Made by a program: the position numbers and the translations under genes
Shown: positions 11,628-24,510 of the stretch, one piece after another
Numbering within the stretch: position 1 is the stretch's first letter
How the letters are laid out: each line of letters starts with the position of its first letter
Assembly (NCBI GenBank): GCA_021397835.1
Contig: JAJFZO010000168.1
Span: forward strand, 806,001 to 870,000
Direction of reading: 5' to 3'
Source of the DNA: Moringa oleifera
Taxonomy: Eukaryota > Streptophyta > Magnoliopsida > Brassicales > Moringaceae
Length of the DNA stretch: 64,000 nt
The notes under the pieces: model-generated
Databases searched by the model: none
Seen by the model: only the letters and a program-made list of their open reading frames with translations
Told to the model about the DNA's origin: nothing

Positions 11628-12983
11628 GGAAGCTTCACAATCAAGTAAGCTAATGCCAATAGTGATCCAAAGTTATGAAACCCAATGTTGGTCAGAAAGT
11701 GTACAACAAGAATTTGATGACTTTTGATAGAGAGTTTTGAGTTTAGATTTCCAAAAGAAACAAAACTAAGCTCAAAACCAAATAATCTGTCAGAACTATC
11801 ACAAATTATGGAATCTCTTGAGCCAAGAAGACGAGGATAAGTTTAACGAACAGTACGATCATATTAAAAATCTATTATTAGTGCGAGTTAAAGAAGCCTT
11901 GATTTATGTCGTAGTAAAGTTTTGCGACCTTGCTTATCGATACTTTATTTTTGAAGAAGTAGATTTAATGCCCACTTTAGGGGAATATATTGAGTTCTTG
12001 GGGATGAAGTCCAAGAAACTCGACAAGATTTACTTAAAAAAGAAAAAGTTAGTTTCTAGAGTCAAAAAACTATCCTTTATTTTGGAGATACAAAAAAAAG
12101 AGGTTGAGAAACATATAAAGAGAAAAAGGAGAAGTGGATGCTTGACGAAAGATTTTCTCTTGGAGTTCAGGCAGAATCATATCAAAGATGTTAAAAAGTT
12201 AGCTTAGCTTTAGCCATATATGGACTAATATTGTTTCCAAAGGGGCACATCGAAATGACAGTCGTGGATCTTTTTAGTATAACTAGGCATGATGCCAATC
12301 TAGTTCTAGCCATTTTAGCAAAGGCTTTCATTCATTAAACTATTGTAGGTAAAACGAGGAAGGCAAAATATTTGAAGGACTACCACTATTGCACGTATGG
12401 CTGAGGAGTCATTTTATGAGTACTGAAAAGGTTTTTAAGGACTTCTTGCATAAGAATCCAACTGAAGATTTTTGTACGGCAATATGGCCTATGTCGAAGA
12501 TAATGAATGAAAGGATAAGTTTTTTATTCGAGATGGTAAAAGGGGAAGTTCGTTAGTTAGTCCAATGGATCTTATACGAGTCTATTTTATATCGATATGG
12601 GAAGTTCAATTGTATACCATTATTGGGATTATGGGGTGGAATTGGATATATGCCACTGTTAATGCTTAGACAACTTTAAGAAAAATAGTTTGTCCTAGCA
12701 ACTCATGGGCTACGAAATGAGGAACTCAGATATTATAAGCCAAATGCCTCGGATCAGATTGACAAAATTATAGAAATATTAAAGTAAACTCACCCAATTG
12801 CAAGAGGGAAGCTAATAGATAAGATTACACCAGGATATGACCAATGGAAAGCTAGAAGGGTTAGAAATGTTGTTTTACCAGGTTGGTTGTTAAATCCAGA
12901 ATCTTCTCATATCCTAATATTGAAAAAAATAGAAATTGAGAGATATAAGCAAGAGATAAGAGAATCGGAAACTGAGAAAGCTA
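11628..12983 (+). pseudogene. Inverted copy of Ogre ORF1 (DUF7745-like), broken
   Basis: Homologous to ORF1 of the main element (24510-23290) but in the opposite orientation. It starts ATGGAAGCTTCACAA at 11628. A clean frame at 11818-12207 gives 129 aa including DLAYRYFIFEEVDLMPTLGEYIEFL, the family hallmark, and CLTKDFLLEF. Further downstream it is split by stops. It keeps about 90 bp near the start that the main copy lacks. It is joined abruptly at 12983 to LTR sequence and at about 11620 to the 3' UTR copy, so it is a rearranged fragment rather than a separate gene. Confidence 0.7.
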
Positions 12984-13875
12984 AACTTATTATTTTGAAA
13001 TAACCTAACATCTTAAAGTCATTTATCTTTCTCCTTTTTTTTTGTTTTTTTTTTTGTTCTTTCAAGTAAATACTTTTCATTTCATAACAATATTTCCCTT
13101 ATTTTTCTTCATTTTTTTCGCAAAAAATCACTGATTTCCCCCCTAACCACTATTTTTTCTTCTTCTTGTTTTTATATACCACACCCTATTCATTTCCTAT
13201 TACCTTATATTTTTTAGTGTATTATTTTTAGGCACTATCCATTTTTTTTTACATAACTTTTCATGCATTTAATATGGAAGTATTAAAAATTATGTATATT
13301 TATAAAAAGAAGAATATAAAAATATCAATATACAAGGTAAATAAAAATGCGAGTGAAAATAACATGAAGATAGGTAAAAAAGATACATGTGTACAAGAAG
13401 AATAAAAATATATAAGTAAATAAATGAAAGAAAATATTTATAAAAAATACCAAGATAAAGGGAAAAAAATAAGTGATGATGAAATCACAAAAAAGATTAC
13501 CTTGTTCTTCAAGAAGAAGTGATATTTGAAAATTCTTCCTCCAAATCTCTTTTTATCAAAGAAAATCTCTTTAACTTTTTTTTACATACATATTTTTTAA
13601 ACTACTATTCCCACCTTTTATAACTTTCTTCAAATATTCTCCAAACTCTCAAAATTTCTTAGCATTCTCTCATCAACCCTCTCCCTAAAAAATCTCTCTC
13701 AAGCTCTTGGCCTAGGTGGGTATTTAGAGACCTTGGTCAAGCCCCCATTTAATGCAACAATCATAGCATTGTAGCATATACTGTAAAATATAGCTGCAGC
13801 AATTATAGTTTTACAACACTACAGCATTGTTGTAGAATAGTAATTGTAGCATATGCTATAAAATCGATGTCTATA
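12983..13875 (-). mobile_element. Partial Ogre-type LTR (L2)
   Basis: Corresponds to the first about 890 bp of L1 and L3 on the minus strand, starting TATAGACATC at 13875 (the terminal TG has decayed to TA). It is cut off at 12983, where the inverted ORF1 begins. Confidence 0.75.
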
Positions 13876-15366
13876 GTTGCCCTTCTTTGTGCATTTTTTG
13901 GGGAATCAAAAATTAGGCAAGAACTTAGGATACTTAATTTTGCCCTAAGGCTTGGGAACTTTCGCCTCTTTGCTCTCTTCATTTACTCTTCTTAAATTCT
14001 CATCTCACCTTTTTAGTCATATGCAGTAAGATTATAGTGTTGTGAATAACATTATCTTAGAGGAGACTGATAGTTTCTATGTGTTTCACTCAACAATAGT
14101 TAACGATGCTTTAAGAAATCTAAAAGGCTTTATGTTAATGATGACCTCAAATTAATAAATAAATAGATCTTAAAGGGTTCCATTCTAATAACGACATCTA
14201 CTTTGAAAATGGAAAGCTCCGTTCTAAGGATGGCATCAATTTTGAAAAATCTAAAATCACTATAAGGACGGTCATTTTATAAATTAAAGATTTTGTTTAC
14301 TGATGATTGTATTAGGAAATTTAAAGAGTTTCTGTCCATCGATAGCTATTATGATCAAGAGTTTCATCCATTAACAACTATTCTAAGAACTTGAAAAGAC
14401 TTCATCCACTGACAGCTATTCTAAAAATCTAAAATATTTTTTTTACTGATGAAATATTCACTAATAACTATTATTAATAATAAAAGCAGTTCATTAACAA
14501 CTGTAATAACTGTGAGAAAAAAGTGCTTTTTTTTAAATGAGAAAACTAAATGATCTACCTAATAAGGGCTCTCACAATACTTTAATTTGAGATGGTCAAG
14601 AGATTGTTTATGCCTTCAGTAACAAGCTTATCCCACTTTTTCCAAGATAAAATATGTGAAATGAGTCATGTATGCATGTTTATGTAGATGCAATAATCGG
14701 TTCTCTTTCCTTTTTTAAATTTTTTTTCTTTTTTTTCTTTTTTTTTTCTCTCTCCCCTCCCCTTCTTTTCTTTTTCTCAAGCATGGGAAATCATCTTTCA
14801 ATCATTTTCTCATAAAATTTTGACCAAAATTTAAAATTTTTCTTTCTTAAGGTTGATCACATTGGCAAATTTGAACCAACAAGGACTTTGGTTCATCATC
14901 CCTTTGATATTAGTGAATCTAAATGTTTCCTGCAAATTAGATTTTTGCTTATGTTTTCAACTCCACTAAGGATCAACAAGATTCTTATTAATCTCTAGAT
15001 TTATCTTGGTCAATTTGAAAAATGCAACTCATTACTTCAAAAAATGATGGTTAGTTATGCAATGTTATAACGTCATTTAAATTTGATTACTATTTAGTTT
15101 AAGAACTGACATTCCTTTATCGAATCATACTGGCAATGGTAATTTAGAGAACAAACATCTTTTAAGATTTTTTTTATGAGGAAAAAATATCTCGTTAAGG
15201 ATCTAATCAAGTAATTGAATAAGAAATATATGAAATGACTTTTATGATAAATTGGGTCAAAAGTCACAACGATCGACAATAAGCCTAATATAAAGAACAA
15301 TGAACATTTCAATGCTATTTATCTATTTAAATCTCACTCGAAAAGGTATTTTTTTTATAATCTTTA
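13876..15366 (-). mobile_element. Ogre 3' untranslated region, copy a
   Basis: Follows the end of pol (about 15367) on the minus strand and leads into L2. It shares the same tandem-unit tract (about 14110-14500) and flanks as 10224-11620. It contains no gene. Confidence 0.65.
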
Positions 15367-16860
15367 TCATCTGAAAAGATCTTGAACATTAATTTTAACC
15401 CAGATCTTCTTGCAAATGTATAACCATTGATTTTCTTCTTCATCATCATATTTTTTTTCACTAGGGAATGATTTCAGCATTATTTGTTCTTCCTTTGAAG
15501 ACAAATAACACTTTCTAATAATATTTGAATTAATCAGTTTAGAAAGATCACCATCATCCATTTCAGCTAGGATTAAAGTTCCTTTAGACAATGCTCTCTT
15601 TAGAAAATAGGGGCCTTCCTAATTTGGTGCCCATTTGCCACAGGGATCTAAAATATTCTTGGGAATCTTCTTCAATACTAAATCACCTTCTTTGAATACT
15701 CTTGGGCGTACTTTCTTATTATATGCTTTTTTTATTTGGCTTTGGTACAATTGCCCATGGCAAATAGCTTTACGGCACTTCTCATCAATCAAGTTTAACT
15801 ATTTATATCAAGCTCTAGTCCATTGCACTTCTTCCAGATCAGATTTCATAAGTACTCTTAATGAAGGAATTTCAGCCTCTATAAGTAATACAACATCCAT
15901 CCCATATACCAATGAATAAGAGGTTGCCTTAGTAAAGATTCTTACTGTAGTCCTATAAGCATATAATGTGAAAGGTAGCATTTCATGCTAATCTTTATAG
16001 ACTATTGTCATTTTCTACATTATCATGTTAATGTTTTTATTCGTCTCTTTTACTGCCTGTTCATATTAAATAGTAAGTTGCTAAATTATAGTGGCAAATC
16101 TTAAATTGTTCATAAATCCCTTTTATAGCCTTACTGTTTAAATTTTGAATGTTATTTGAGATGATTCGCTCTGACAAGCCATATCGATAAATAATTTCTT
16201 TTTTTGATAAAACAATTAACCACGACCTTAGTAACATTAGCTAAAGAACTAGTGTTAATCCATTTTATGAAGTAATTAATGAATGTTAGGATAAACCTGT
16301 GTCCATTAGAAGCTTTCGGGGTAATAGGTCTAACGACATCAAAACCCTACATTGAAAATGGCCAAGGTGCATTCATTACATATAAAAGGGATGACGATAC
16401 ATGTATGTTATCATTATAAATTTAGCATTTATGTCAATGTCTCACATATTGGATGCAATTCTTTTCCATTGTTAGCCAATAATAACCTATTTCTTAATTT
16501 ATCTAGCCATTACGAGTCCATTAACGTGTGTTCCACAAGTATCTTCATGGACTTCTCTCAAGACGATCTGATCCTTTTTGCATTAACACACTTTAATAGA
16601 GCTTAATCAAAGCTCTTTTTGTAAAGTACTTCCCCATTTAGTATGAAATTCAAGGCTAACCTTATCAAGGTTCTCTTATTATTCTCTGATGCCTTTTTAA
16701 CGTATTGTTGATCTTTAACATAAATTTGGATGTTATGATGCCATGGATTGCCATCTTTTTCTTTCCAAATGATTAAGTAATGCGCTAGAGAGTCTAAAAT
16801 ACTTATTTTGATTAAGAAGACTCACAAAGCATTTGCCATTGGAAACATGAAAGCCAACAT
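15367..16860 (-). pseudogene. Ogre integrase, degenerate
   Basis: Reading the minus strand through stops gives an H2C2-type zinc-finger stretch (HEDTCGTH equivalent, about 16540), then the integrase core with WPFSM..FDV..PITPKASNGHRFIL (about 16360-16290) and NYFIKWI..LANVTKVVVN. The C-terminal part contains SYSLVYGMDVVL, LIEAEIPSLRVLM, KVRPRVFKEGDLVLKKI, GKWAPN.EGPY and GTLILAEMDDGDL. The frame ends at 15367. Many stops and shifts make it non-functional. Order and motifs fit the Tat/Ogre branch of Ty3-gypsy. Confidence 0.85.
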
Positions 16861-16878
16861 TGCTAATGCATCTGCCAT

Positions 16879-17230
16879 TTAATTTTCGTCTCTAAAAAGA
16901 TAATTAAAATTGATTTCTTTGAAACTCTTCAGTAATTCCATAGCTAACTTGTGGTAAGGAACTAACTCAGGATGTCTTGTCATCCATTCCCCCTTTTGTT
17001 GGCATATGACCAAGGCAAAATCTCCAAATACATCTAACTTTGCTACCTTTTTCTCTATTGCATCTTTTAATCCCATGATTTAGGCCTTATACTTGGCAAC
17101 ATTGTTAATGGAATTAAAGTCTAACCGAGCTATGAATGGACAATAATGTTCAAACTGATGACTGCGCCAATCCTGTGTCCTAGAATATTTGATGCCCCAT
17201 TAAAAAACATTTTACAAGTGTGTGACCCTT
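16879..17230 (-). pseudogene. Second (archaeal-type) RNase H of the Ogre pol
   Basis: Minus-strand sequence reads FNGASNILGHRIGAV, then GLKDAIEKKVAKLDVFGDFALVICQQKGEW and ELLKSFKEINFNYLFRDEN. These are the DGAS, GD and RDEN blocks of the additional RNase H (aRH) found between the ordinary RNase H and integrase in Tat-lineage elements. Its presence supports the Tat/Ogre assignment. It is interrupted by stops. Confidence 0.8.
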
Positions 17231-17499
17231 CTTATTTGTCTATCAGCATAATTATCATCAAGTCCTTGTCTGAGAAATCAAATCTTATCGATTGGTAGTT
17301 TTTATTGACACGATTAACCAAAAAGTCTGCTTTGACACTTCTTTTGATCGCCTTTTAAGAAACATATATAAGATCGTACTCTAAATGTAGCACTTGCTAT
17401 CTAGCCAGTCTATTAGATAATGAAAGCTTTTCAAACAAGTACTTGATCGGATCTAACTTGGCAATTACCCATGTCATGTGACTCAATAGATATTGGCGA

Positions 17500-18490
17500 A
17501 GTTTATGTGTAGCTAAAGACAATGCTCAATAAATTCTCTCAATTAATGAATATTTTGACTCGTAATCAGTGAAATTTTTGATCAAGTAATATATAGCATG
17601 CTTTTTCTTGCTAGATTCATCTTGCTGTGCTAATATACAGCCTAGCAACCTCTCATACACTGTTAAATATAAAATTAATGGCTTCCCCAGAATTAGCGGC
17701 ATCAGTATTGAAAGGCTAGACAAGTACCTTTTTATTTTATCGAATGCTATTTAGCTTTCTCCCACTCACTAGGATCATTCTTTCTCAATATTTTGAAGAC
17801 ACGATCACATATGTTTGTGAATTAGGCCATAAATCTTGAAATATAATTTAACATTCCCAAAAAGCTCGTATTTCTTTTACTATCTTAGGCGATGACAAAT
17901 TCTGAATCATCTCGACTTTGTCGAGATCGACTTTAATATCTTTCTCACTTACGATAAAGCCCAACAATTTTTTTGATTTCATATTGAAAGTGCACTTACT
18001 CAGATTCAACCATAACTCATATTTTTGAATTCTTTCAAAAAATTTCCTTAAATCCTTCACATGATCTTCATCTTTTTTGAATTTGGCTATTATGTCATCA
18101 ACATAGACTTTAATTATTTTATGCATCATATCATGAAATAAGGTTATCATAGTGCATTAGTAAGTTATGTCCACATTTTTTAACCAAACGACATTACACG
18201 ATAGCAAAATGTTCCCCAAATAATGACAAATGTAGTTTTTTTTTTTTTTTAATCTTCTGGTGTCATTTTTATTTGATTATATCTCGAGTATCCATCCATA
18301 AAAGAAAATAAAGAACATTTTGTTGTATTATCCATAAGAGTGTCGATTTATGAAAATGAAAAGTTACCCTTGGGACTTGCCCGATTAAGGTCTTTGTAAT
18401 CTACCACATCCGTGCCTCATCATCTTTCTTTGATAGTGGGACTATAGTTGCTACCCATTTAGGGTTACGTACCATAGCAATAAGCTCTAC
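17500..18490 (-). pseudogene. Ogre reverse transcriptase and RNase H, degenerate
   Basis: Minus-strand RT motifs in order: NPKWVATIVPLSKKDD (near 18480), a shifted YKDLNRASP/LP block, FSFMDGYSRYNQIKM (near 18290), then an open 100-aa segment (18150-17848) with ITLFHDMMHKIIKVYVDDII carrying the YVDD catalytic motif, followed by LRKFFERIQKYELWLNLSKCTF and LLGFIVSEKDIKVD. The attached RNase H segment (17723-17526) reads KPLILYLTVYERLLGCILAQ and IYYLIKNFTDYESKYSLIE. This is an RT of Ty3-gypsy type. Stops and frameshifts show it is dead. Confidence 0.9.
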
Positions 18491-18499
18491 ATCCAATTT

Positions 18500-19740
18500 G
18501 TTTTTAGACCTCCTTTTTAATATTTAATAACACTTCTGCCTTCATTCTTCTCAACTTTTATTGAACTGGTAGACATTTTAATTTTAATGGTAATTTATGC
18601 TTGACGATACTACTGTCCAGTCCTGGCATATCTTTATATGACCATGCAAACATATCTGAGTATTCCTTTAGTAATTTTATCAATTCTTCTTTTATGTCGA
18701 AAGATAGAGTAGTCTCAATTTTTACTTTTTTTTATTCATTTCTCAAATTAATGGTCTCCGTGAACTCTTTATGAGGCAAAAATTTTTCCTCTTGTTCAAT
18801 TATTCTGGATAAATCTGAGGGTAATACATGTTTCTCTACTATTTTCTTTTGATTCAAAATCATCTTAATATAGAAATTCTTCGGGATTCGATTCGATTCA
18901 AAATTAACATTCATAGCATTAGGATATTTTATTATATGTGACCCTCGACATGAAAATGGGAATGTCTTCTTTGGATGCTTAAAAATGAATAACAAGGAAA
19001 ATAGAATAAAACAAATATTGGGTGAAAATAAAAAAGTGCATTCATTAATGGTGATCAAATTTAAACAAAAAAAATTAGAAAGTCACATTTTCTTAACAAT
19101 GAAAACTATTAGCAGTTCAGTTGCCATCCAATTATTGAAAGAATTCCTGGGAGACATGGATGGATTCTATAATCTCGCTTCTTTATGTGTGAATCTCCCA
19201 TCATCTTGATCGAGAAGTGAGAAAGCTCTTCTGCAAGCTGACCTCCAGGTTTGATGATAACATGGATTGCCTCCTTTGGGATAATAAAACCAGCTAATCT
19301 GAATGCTCGATGTAATGGAACACTATAGTCGATAGGCTTTGACTCATAAGTTTTCCCTTTAAACAGTATCTTTCTCTTCTTCTTCTTTTCTTCCATCATT
19401 TAGCTTTTCTCTACTCTGGTTCTTTTGTGGCCCAAGTCATTTTTATCTTTATTTTTAGGGATATCCAAGGCCAATGTTATCCTTTACAAATTCTTCCCTA
19501 ATCTTTTTCTGAATTTGCACTCTTTACCCCAGGTTTGCCCCAACTAGAATTTTATATTATTAGAAATGCGAGGCTTCCATGCCTATGAATGTTTAGTAGC
19601 ATTTACAAATTCTAATGCTCTAAAAGAAAAATCTTTTGTGTTTTTGTAGCCTTAATATAAGAGTGGCTTGATGAAATTGAATCTATAATGGCCTCTTCTC
19701 CTTTAATGGCGACAAACTGATTATCTACGATCATTTTGAC
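18500..19740 (-). pseudogene. Ogre region between protease and RT
   Basis: Two open minus-strand stretches (19399-19109, 96 aa; 19058-18732, 108 aa) are rich in charged residues, with HRAFRLAGFIIPKEAIHVI and later HKEFTETINLRNE, which probably leads into the RT. In intact Ogre elements a spliced intron lies between protease and RT. I cannot fix intron borders here. Confidence 0.5.
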
Positions 19741-20060
19741 CTATTATTGTATAGTCGAAAGCACAACCTTTGCCATATGAATTTGAGGTCTTTCTAGTAA
19801 GCAATTAAAAGAAGTGTTAATTTCCATCACTTGTAATTTAATGTTCTAGGTATACGGACCTATCTTTATTGGCACTTTCATAACCCTAGTCACTTCCCTT
19901 TTCGAGCCATCAAACTTGTACCACTATTGTGCTTTAACTCATGTATGACATGTCCAAGGGAAGCCTTTTCAGCGTAGATAGAGGCATTACATTCAATGAA
20001 GACCCATTATCTATCAAGACCTTAGAGATGGTATAGCCCTTGCATTCATTCGATATTTAT
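19740..20060 (-). pseudogene. Ogre aspartic protease, degenerate
   Basis: Reading 20045 downward gives GYTISKVLIDNGSSLNVMPL, the retroviral-type protease active site (D-N-G-S), then STLKRLPLDMSYM and a shifted continuation ending in NCLLERPQIHMAKVV. It lies between gag and RT as expected. Confidence 0.8.
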
Positions 20061-20439
20061 AAGGCTTTCGTAGATACTCTTCCATCCATTGGAATTTCAT
20101 TATCACTTAACATGATAAAAATATAAGCTGTTAGGTTTCCTACCATGTCACCCTTCTTTTTTAAGGATGTGTCATGGGCCACATAGCCATTCTTTAACGC
20201 CTTTATTAGGGACTCACGATGAGACTCTAAACTCAATCACACTATATTAATTATGTTTAATGAATTTCAAAAACTCCAAAGCCTCTTCTTCAGTGATAGG
20301 ATGTTTTTACCAACTTCTTTTTCTTTCTCTTTCTCACTTTAATGGGCTGCAACTTGTTTTTTCTTGGGTTTTATTAGGCCATAACACCTCCTACTTCGAG
20401 TAATATAGCTCGATCCTACCACGTGTGCTACATCAAATT

Positions 20440-20441
<2 letters not shown>

Positions 20442-20480
<39 letters not shown>
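20442..20480. repeat. (TA)n microsatellite
   Basis: About 39 bp of uninterrupted TA dinucleotides within the Ogre internal region, between gag and protease. Confidence 0.9.
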
Positions 20481-20482
<2 letters not shown>

Positions 20483-21199
20483 AAACTTGATAATTCCAAG
20501 GAATAACATGTGTATTTTTGTATGCAAAAGGTATTGGTACCTTGATAACTACTTTTAGCAGAGTAGTTACTAGCAGAATTCATGTATTTACTTGAGGGTT
20601 TGTCACTTTAAGTAAGCATACTATCACTAATGGCTTTGATTTGTCAATGAAGGCTATCAACTGTCCTTCTTTTATGATTTCTAATATGTTAACTATCGGT
20701 TGCTCATGTGCGGGTAGTGAATTATCACCCACATTTAGGTTGGAGTTTGTATTAAACCTTAAGTCCCCATGATTAACTAAGAATTGGACCTTGTACTTAA
20801 ATATTACGTAATTCTTTATGCTCTACTATGGTAAGCACAAGTTGCTGCTGGGTCATACCACTTGGAATATAGAGGTTGTATCGATTTCAAAAATATTGGG
20901 GCTGCCAACCTACTTTCAAGTAATTGGGAATACAACTCTATATATGTCGTGGGGATATTTCTTATGAGGATCTTCAGACATTGACTTTGGGGTCTTACTT
21001 ATTAGGGATTGAGTTGGTTAAGGTTTTGGGGCATAACAAGAGGTAGTAATGCCAATGGTTGTGGCATTATTATTAGCCTTGATATTATACTAATGACTTT
21101 TGTGGTCAAATAATAGGGTGCAAGGTAAGGAGTCCATAGAAATTGGTATGATAAGGTCGTAGGTTAAAAAATAAAGGTTGATAGAAAGTCTGTTTCCTT

Positions 21200-22320
21200 C
21201 CTTTTTTTTCCCCGTTATAGTCTTCTTTACATTATTTGGATCCTCTAACCATCCAAGTCTATAGGCATTTTTAAAAATTTCCCCCCTGCCTAACTATCTT
21301 GACAAATATTTCTCCTGATGTACCAAGCAACTTCTCATAAAATTGAGGTTTTAGAGCATTGACAAATAATTCTAAAATCTCATATTCAGAAAAAGTCAGA
21401 TGGACTCTTGCGGCAAATTCACGCTACCATCGAGCATATTCTTTGGAGGATTCATCATTTCTCTTCCATATATTTTGTAAAGCAACTCAATTTGGTGCAA
21501 GCTTTACCATGTGCTGGTAGTGAGCCATGAAGGCTGCTCTAGATCTTTTCAAGATTGAATTTTTGAGGCTTTTAAGTTAGTGCACTAATCTAACACTTAT
21601 TCTAAAGTAATGTATAAGCAACTTCTGATTGTCCTCATGTCCTTGCATCTTATGTAAGTACATGCGAATATGTGTGCATAGGCATTCAGTTCCATCCATT
21701 GTGTCAAATTCAGGTGCTTTGAACTTTGGTGGTAATATTAGTCTAGCCACTAAGTTAAGATCTGAGATATCTGGCCTTTAAAATTTACAAGCCTTATCAA
21801 ACACTTTCACTTTTTTTGCCAACATTTCATATTTTTGCAATAATTCCTTATTATTGACATTTTTAATCCTTAACTTTTCTATTTTTGTTGGCTCATCCGG
21901 GTCAGTTACATAGATTTGTTCTCCCACTTTTGGTATTCTAGTGTATGCACCACACCTTGGTTCTTGAACAAGGGTAAATCTTGGTCGATAATCAGGTGAA
22001 GAATTTCCTTAGTAGGCTACAGAGGTCTCATTTCATATTTTCCAAAGCCTTTTCTTCCACAAAAACTCCTTTTTCCTCAACTATCGATTGCATCATCTTT
22101 ATCATTTGGAGGAATTGGGACTACATCTGTTCTTGACTATGTGCCATCTTCTCTTGTGCCTCTTGCTAATTTTTTATCATCTCATGTTGGCTTCTTTGCA
22201 TGTTCTCTAACCTCTCCATCCTAGCTTGCTGATCTTCCATATTAGCCTTCATCTTCGAGCAAGTTTTGTAGGTCTCTGTAATGAAATGGTGCTATAATTT
22301 CCCTATACTTATCTTGTCAT
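21200..22320 (-). pseudogene. Ogre gag, degenerate
   Basis: Minus-strand reading through stops gives an AAFMAHYQHMVKLAP-like segment followed by LQNIWKRNDESSKEYARW and REFAARV (about 21545-21400). This is the retrotransposon gag (capsid) signature with its conserved E-S-x-K-E-Y-A-x-R-W block. Upstream the reading is rich in Lys, Glu and Gln, consistent with a coiled coil. It lies between ORF1 and protease. Confidence 0.75.
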
Positions 22321-23289
22321 TCCAAATTTAATATTTTTAGTGTCATAATTGAATGAATGCATGCATGATTATTAGTATGAATGCAAAAATATTAAGGAAT
22401 TTGTTAACTTTGTAATTTGAAAACAAATATAAATTCTTATTAATTTTATAAAGTGTCTATATACACGGCAAATATCTAACATTGAGTCCATAATTAAAGA
22501 TATCCCAAGCCATTTGGTATAAACACTAGATACGATCTGAGAGAATAATCAATTTTTTTGAGCTTTTGTTCCCTATTGAGGCTTTTCTGAATTCTTCAAT
22601 TTTTTGATAACACATTATCGTAGCGATTTTTGTGGCTTTAACAATTTTGAAGTAGGATGACATTGATGTTTTCTTGGCTGTTTTTCAATTCTACCATATA
22701 TTCTTCTTTATTTTAGCACCAATTGCCACATATTTCTCATGTCTTATTTTCCCAAAATTTTGAATTTTCTAATGCCTTCTCTAGCTCGGCATGCAAGTTA
22801 TCTTATTTCAGCATGTGCTTCAAATGAAACATTTTACATTAGTATTCTTACTCCTTTAGCTGTTACATTTGCCTCAATTCTTTAATTTCTTTCCTATCTC
22901 AAAGATCATTAAGCTCCACCATATTCCTTGGCCTTCAAATTCCTTGTTCTAAATTCTGTAAGGCTATAGTCAATTGATCTTGCTTTTGAAAGCTCCACTC
23001 CAACTGTTGGTCTTTTTCTTGCATTCGCTCTTATAGTTAATCTAGTTGTGTGATGAAAAGTTTGCATTTTCCTTCTTTCCTCCTGACTAAGGGAGTCTAA
23101 GTCTCGGTCTTATCTTCCATCCTCAATTTTCTATAGCTTTCCCTTGCATCTTTTATTTCCTTCCTGGCTGTATTCTTTCTTCCTTAATCTTTTTGACAAT
23201 TTACTCTTGAACTTGTGCTTCACATATAGAGAATCCATTTTCCTCTAGAGTTTAGTTTTTACAATTTTCCTCTTGCTTGTCTCTCTCAA

Positions 23290-24510
23290 TCTTGTTCAAT
23301 GTCGGGATATGAGAAGATTCTGGATATAACAACTAACTTGATAAAGTAACATTTTTAACCCCTTTAGCTTTCCATTGATCATATCCTGGTGTAGTCTTAT
23401 CTGTTAGCTTCCCTCTTGCAATTTGATAAGTTTGCTTCCATGCTTTTATAATTTCATTGATCCCATTTGACGCATTTGGCTCATCATATCTGAATTCCTC
23501 ATTTCCCAGCCCATGAGTTGCTAGCACAAGTTGTTTTATTTCAAGCTGTCTAAGCATTAAAAGTGACATATATCCAATTTCAGCCCATAGTCCCAGCAAT
23601 GGTATATAATTGAACTTCCCAGATTGATGTAAAATAGACTTATATGAGATCCATTAGGTCAACCAGTCAACTTCCTCTTTTGCCATTTCGAATAAGAACC
23701 TCATCTATTCATTCATTGTTTTTGACACAAGTGATGTTGCTTTACAGAAATCTTCAATTGGATTCTTATTCCAGAAGCCTTTAAACACCTTTTCAATACT
23801 CATGAAATGCTTATCAGCCATACATACAATAGCAGTGGTCCCCCAAATATTTTGCCTTCCCTATTCCGCCTATAATAGTTCAATGACATGAAAGTCTCTG
23901 CTGGAATGGGTGGAACTGGATTAATATCATGCCTAATTGTACAAAAAAGATCCACGAGTGTCATTTCAATGTGCTCCAAAACCTTTGGAAACAACACTAG
24001 TCCATAGATGGCTAAAGCCAAGCCAACTTTCTTGACATCCTTTTTTATATGATTCCACATGAACATCAAGAGAAAATCTTTTGTCAAACATTCGCTCCTC
24101 TCTTTTTTGTTTATATGTTTCTGAGCCATTTCTTTTTGTATCTCTAAAATGAGAGACAATTGTTTAACTTCAGGAACTGACTTTCTTTTTAAAGTAAATC
24201 TTATCGGGCTTCTTGAACTTCATTCCCAACAACATAGTATATTCGTACAAAGTGGACATTACATCTACTTCTCTAAAACTAAAGCATCGATAGACAAGGT
24301 CTTAAAACTTTACCGCGACACAAATCAAGGCTTCATCAATTTACATGAATAACAGATTTTCGATATGACTATACTGTTCGTTAAACTTATCCTTATCTTT
24401 TTGGCTCAAAAGATTCCATCATTGTGATAGTTTTGACAGGTTATTTGCTTTCAAGCTTAGTTTTATTTCTCTTGGTAATCTAGACTCAAAACACTCTGTG
24501 AAGCTTCCAT
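23290..24510 (-). pseudogene. Ogre ORF1 (DUF7745-like protein), broken
   Basis: This extra ORF upstream of gag, of unknown function, marks the Ogre group. It starts at 24510 (MEASQSVLSLDYQEK, then a stop). The open part 24159-23800 contains GLALAIYGLVLFPKVLEHIE, NPVPPIPAETFMSLNYYRR and LLLYVWLISI. The part 23599-23333 contains LGLWAEIGYMSLLMLRQL, LVLATHGLGNEEFRYDE and IIKAWKQTYQI. Both match the plant DUF7745 pattern known from retrotransposon-associated proteins. A second, inverted copy is at 11628-12983. Upstream lies a leader of about 720 nt running to the primer site. Confidence 0.8.
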
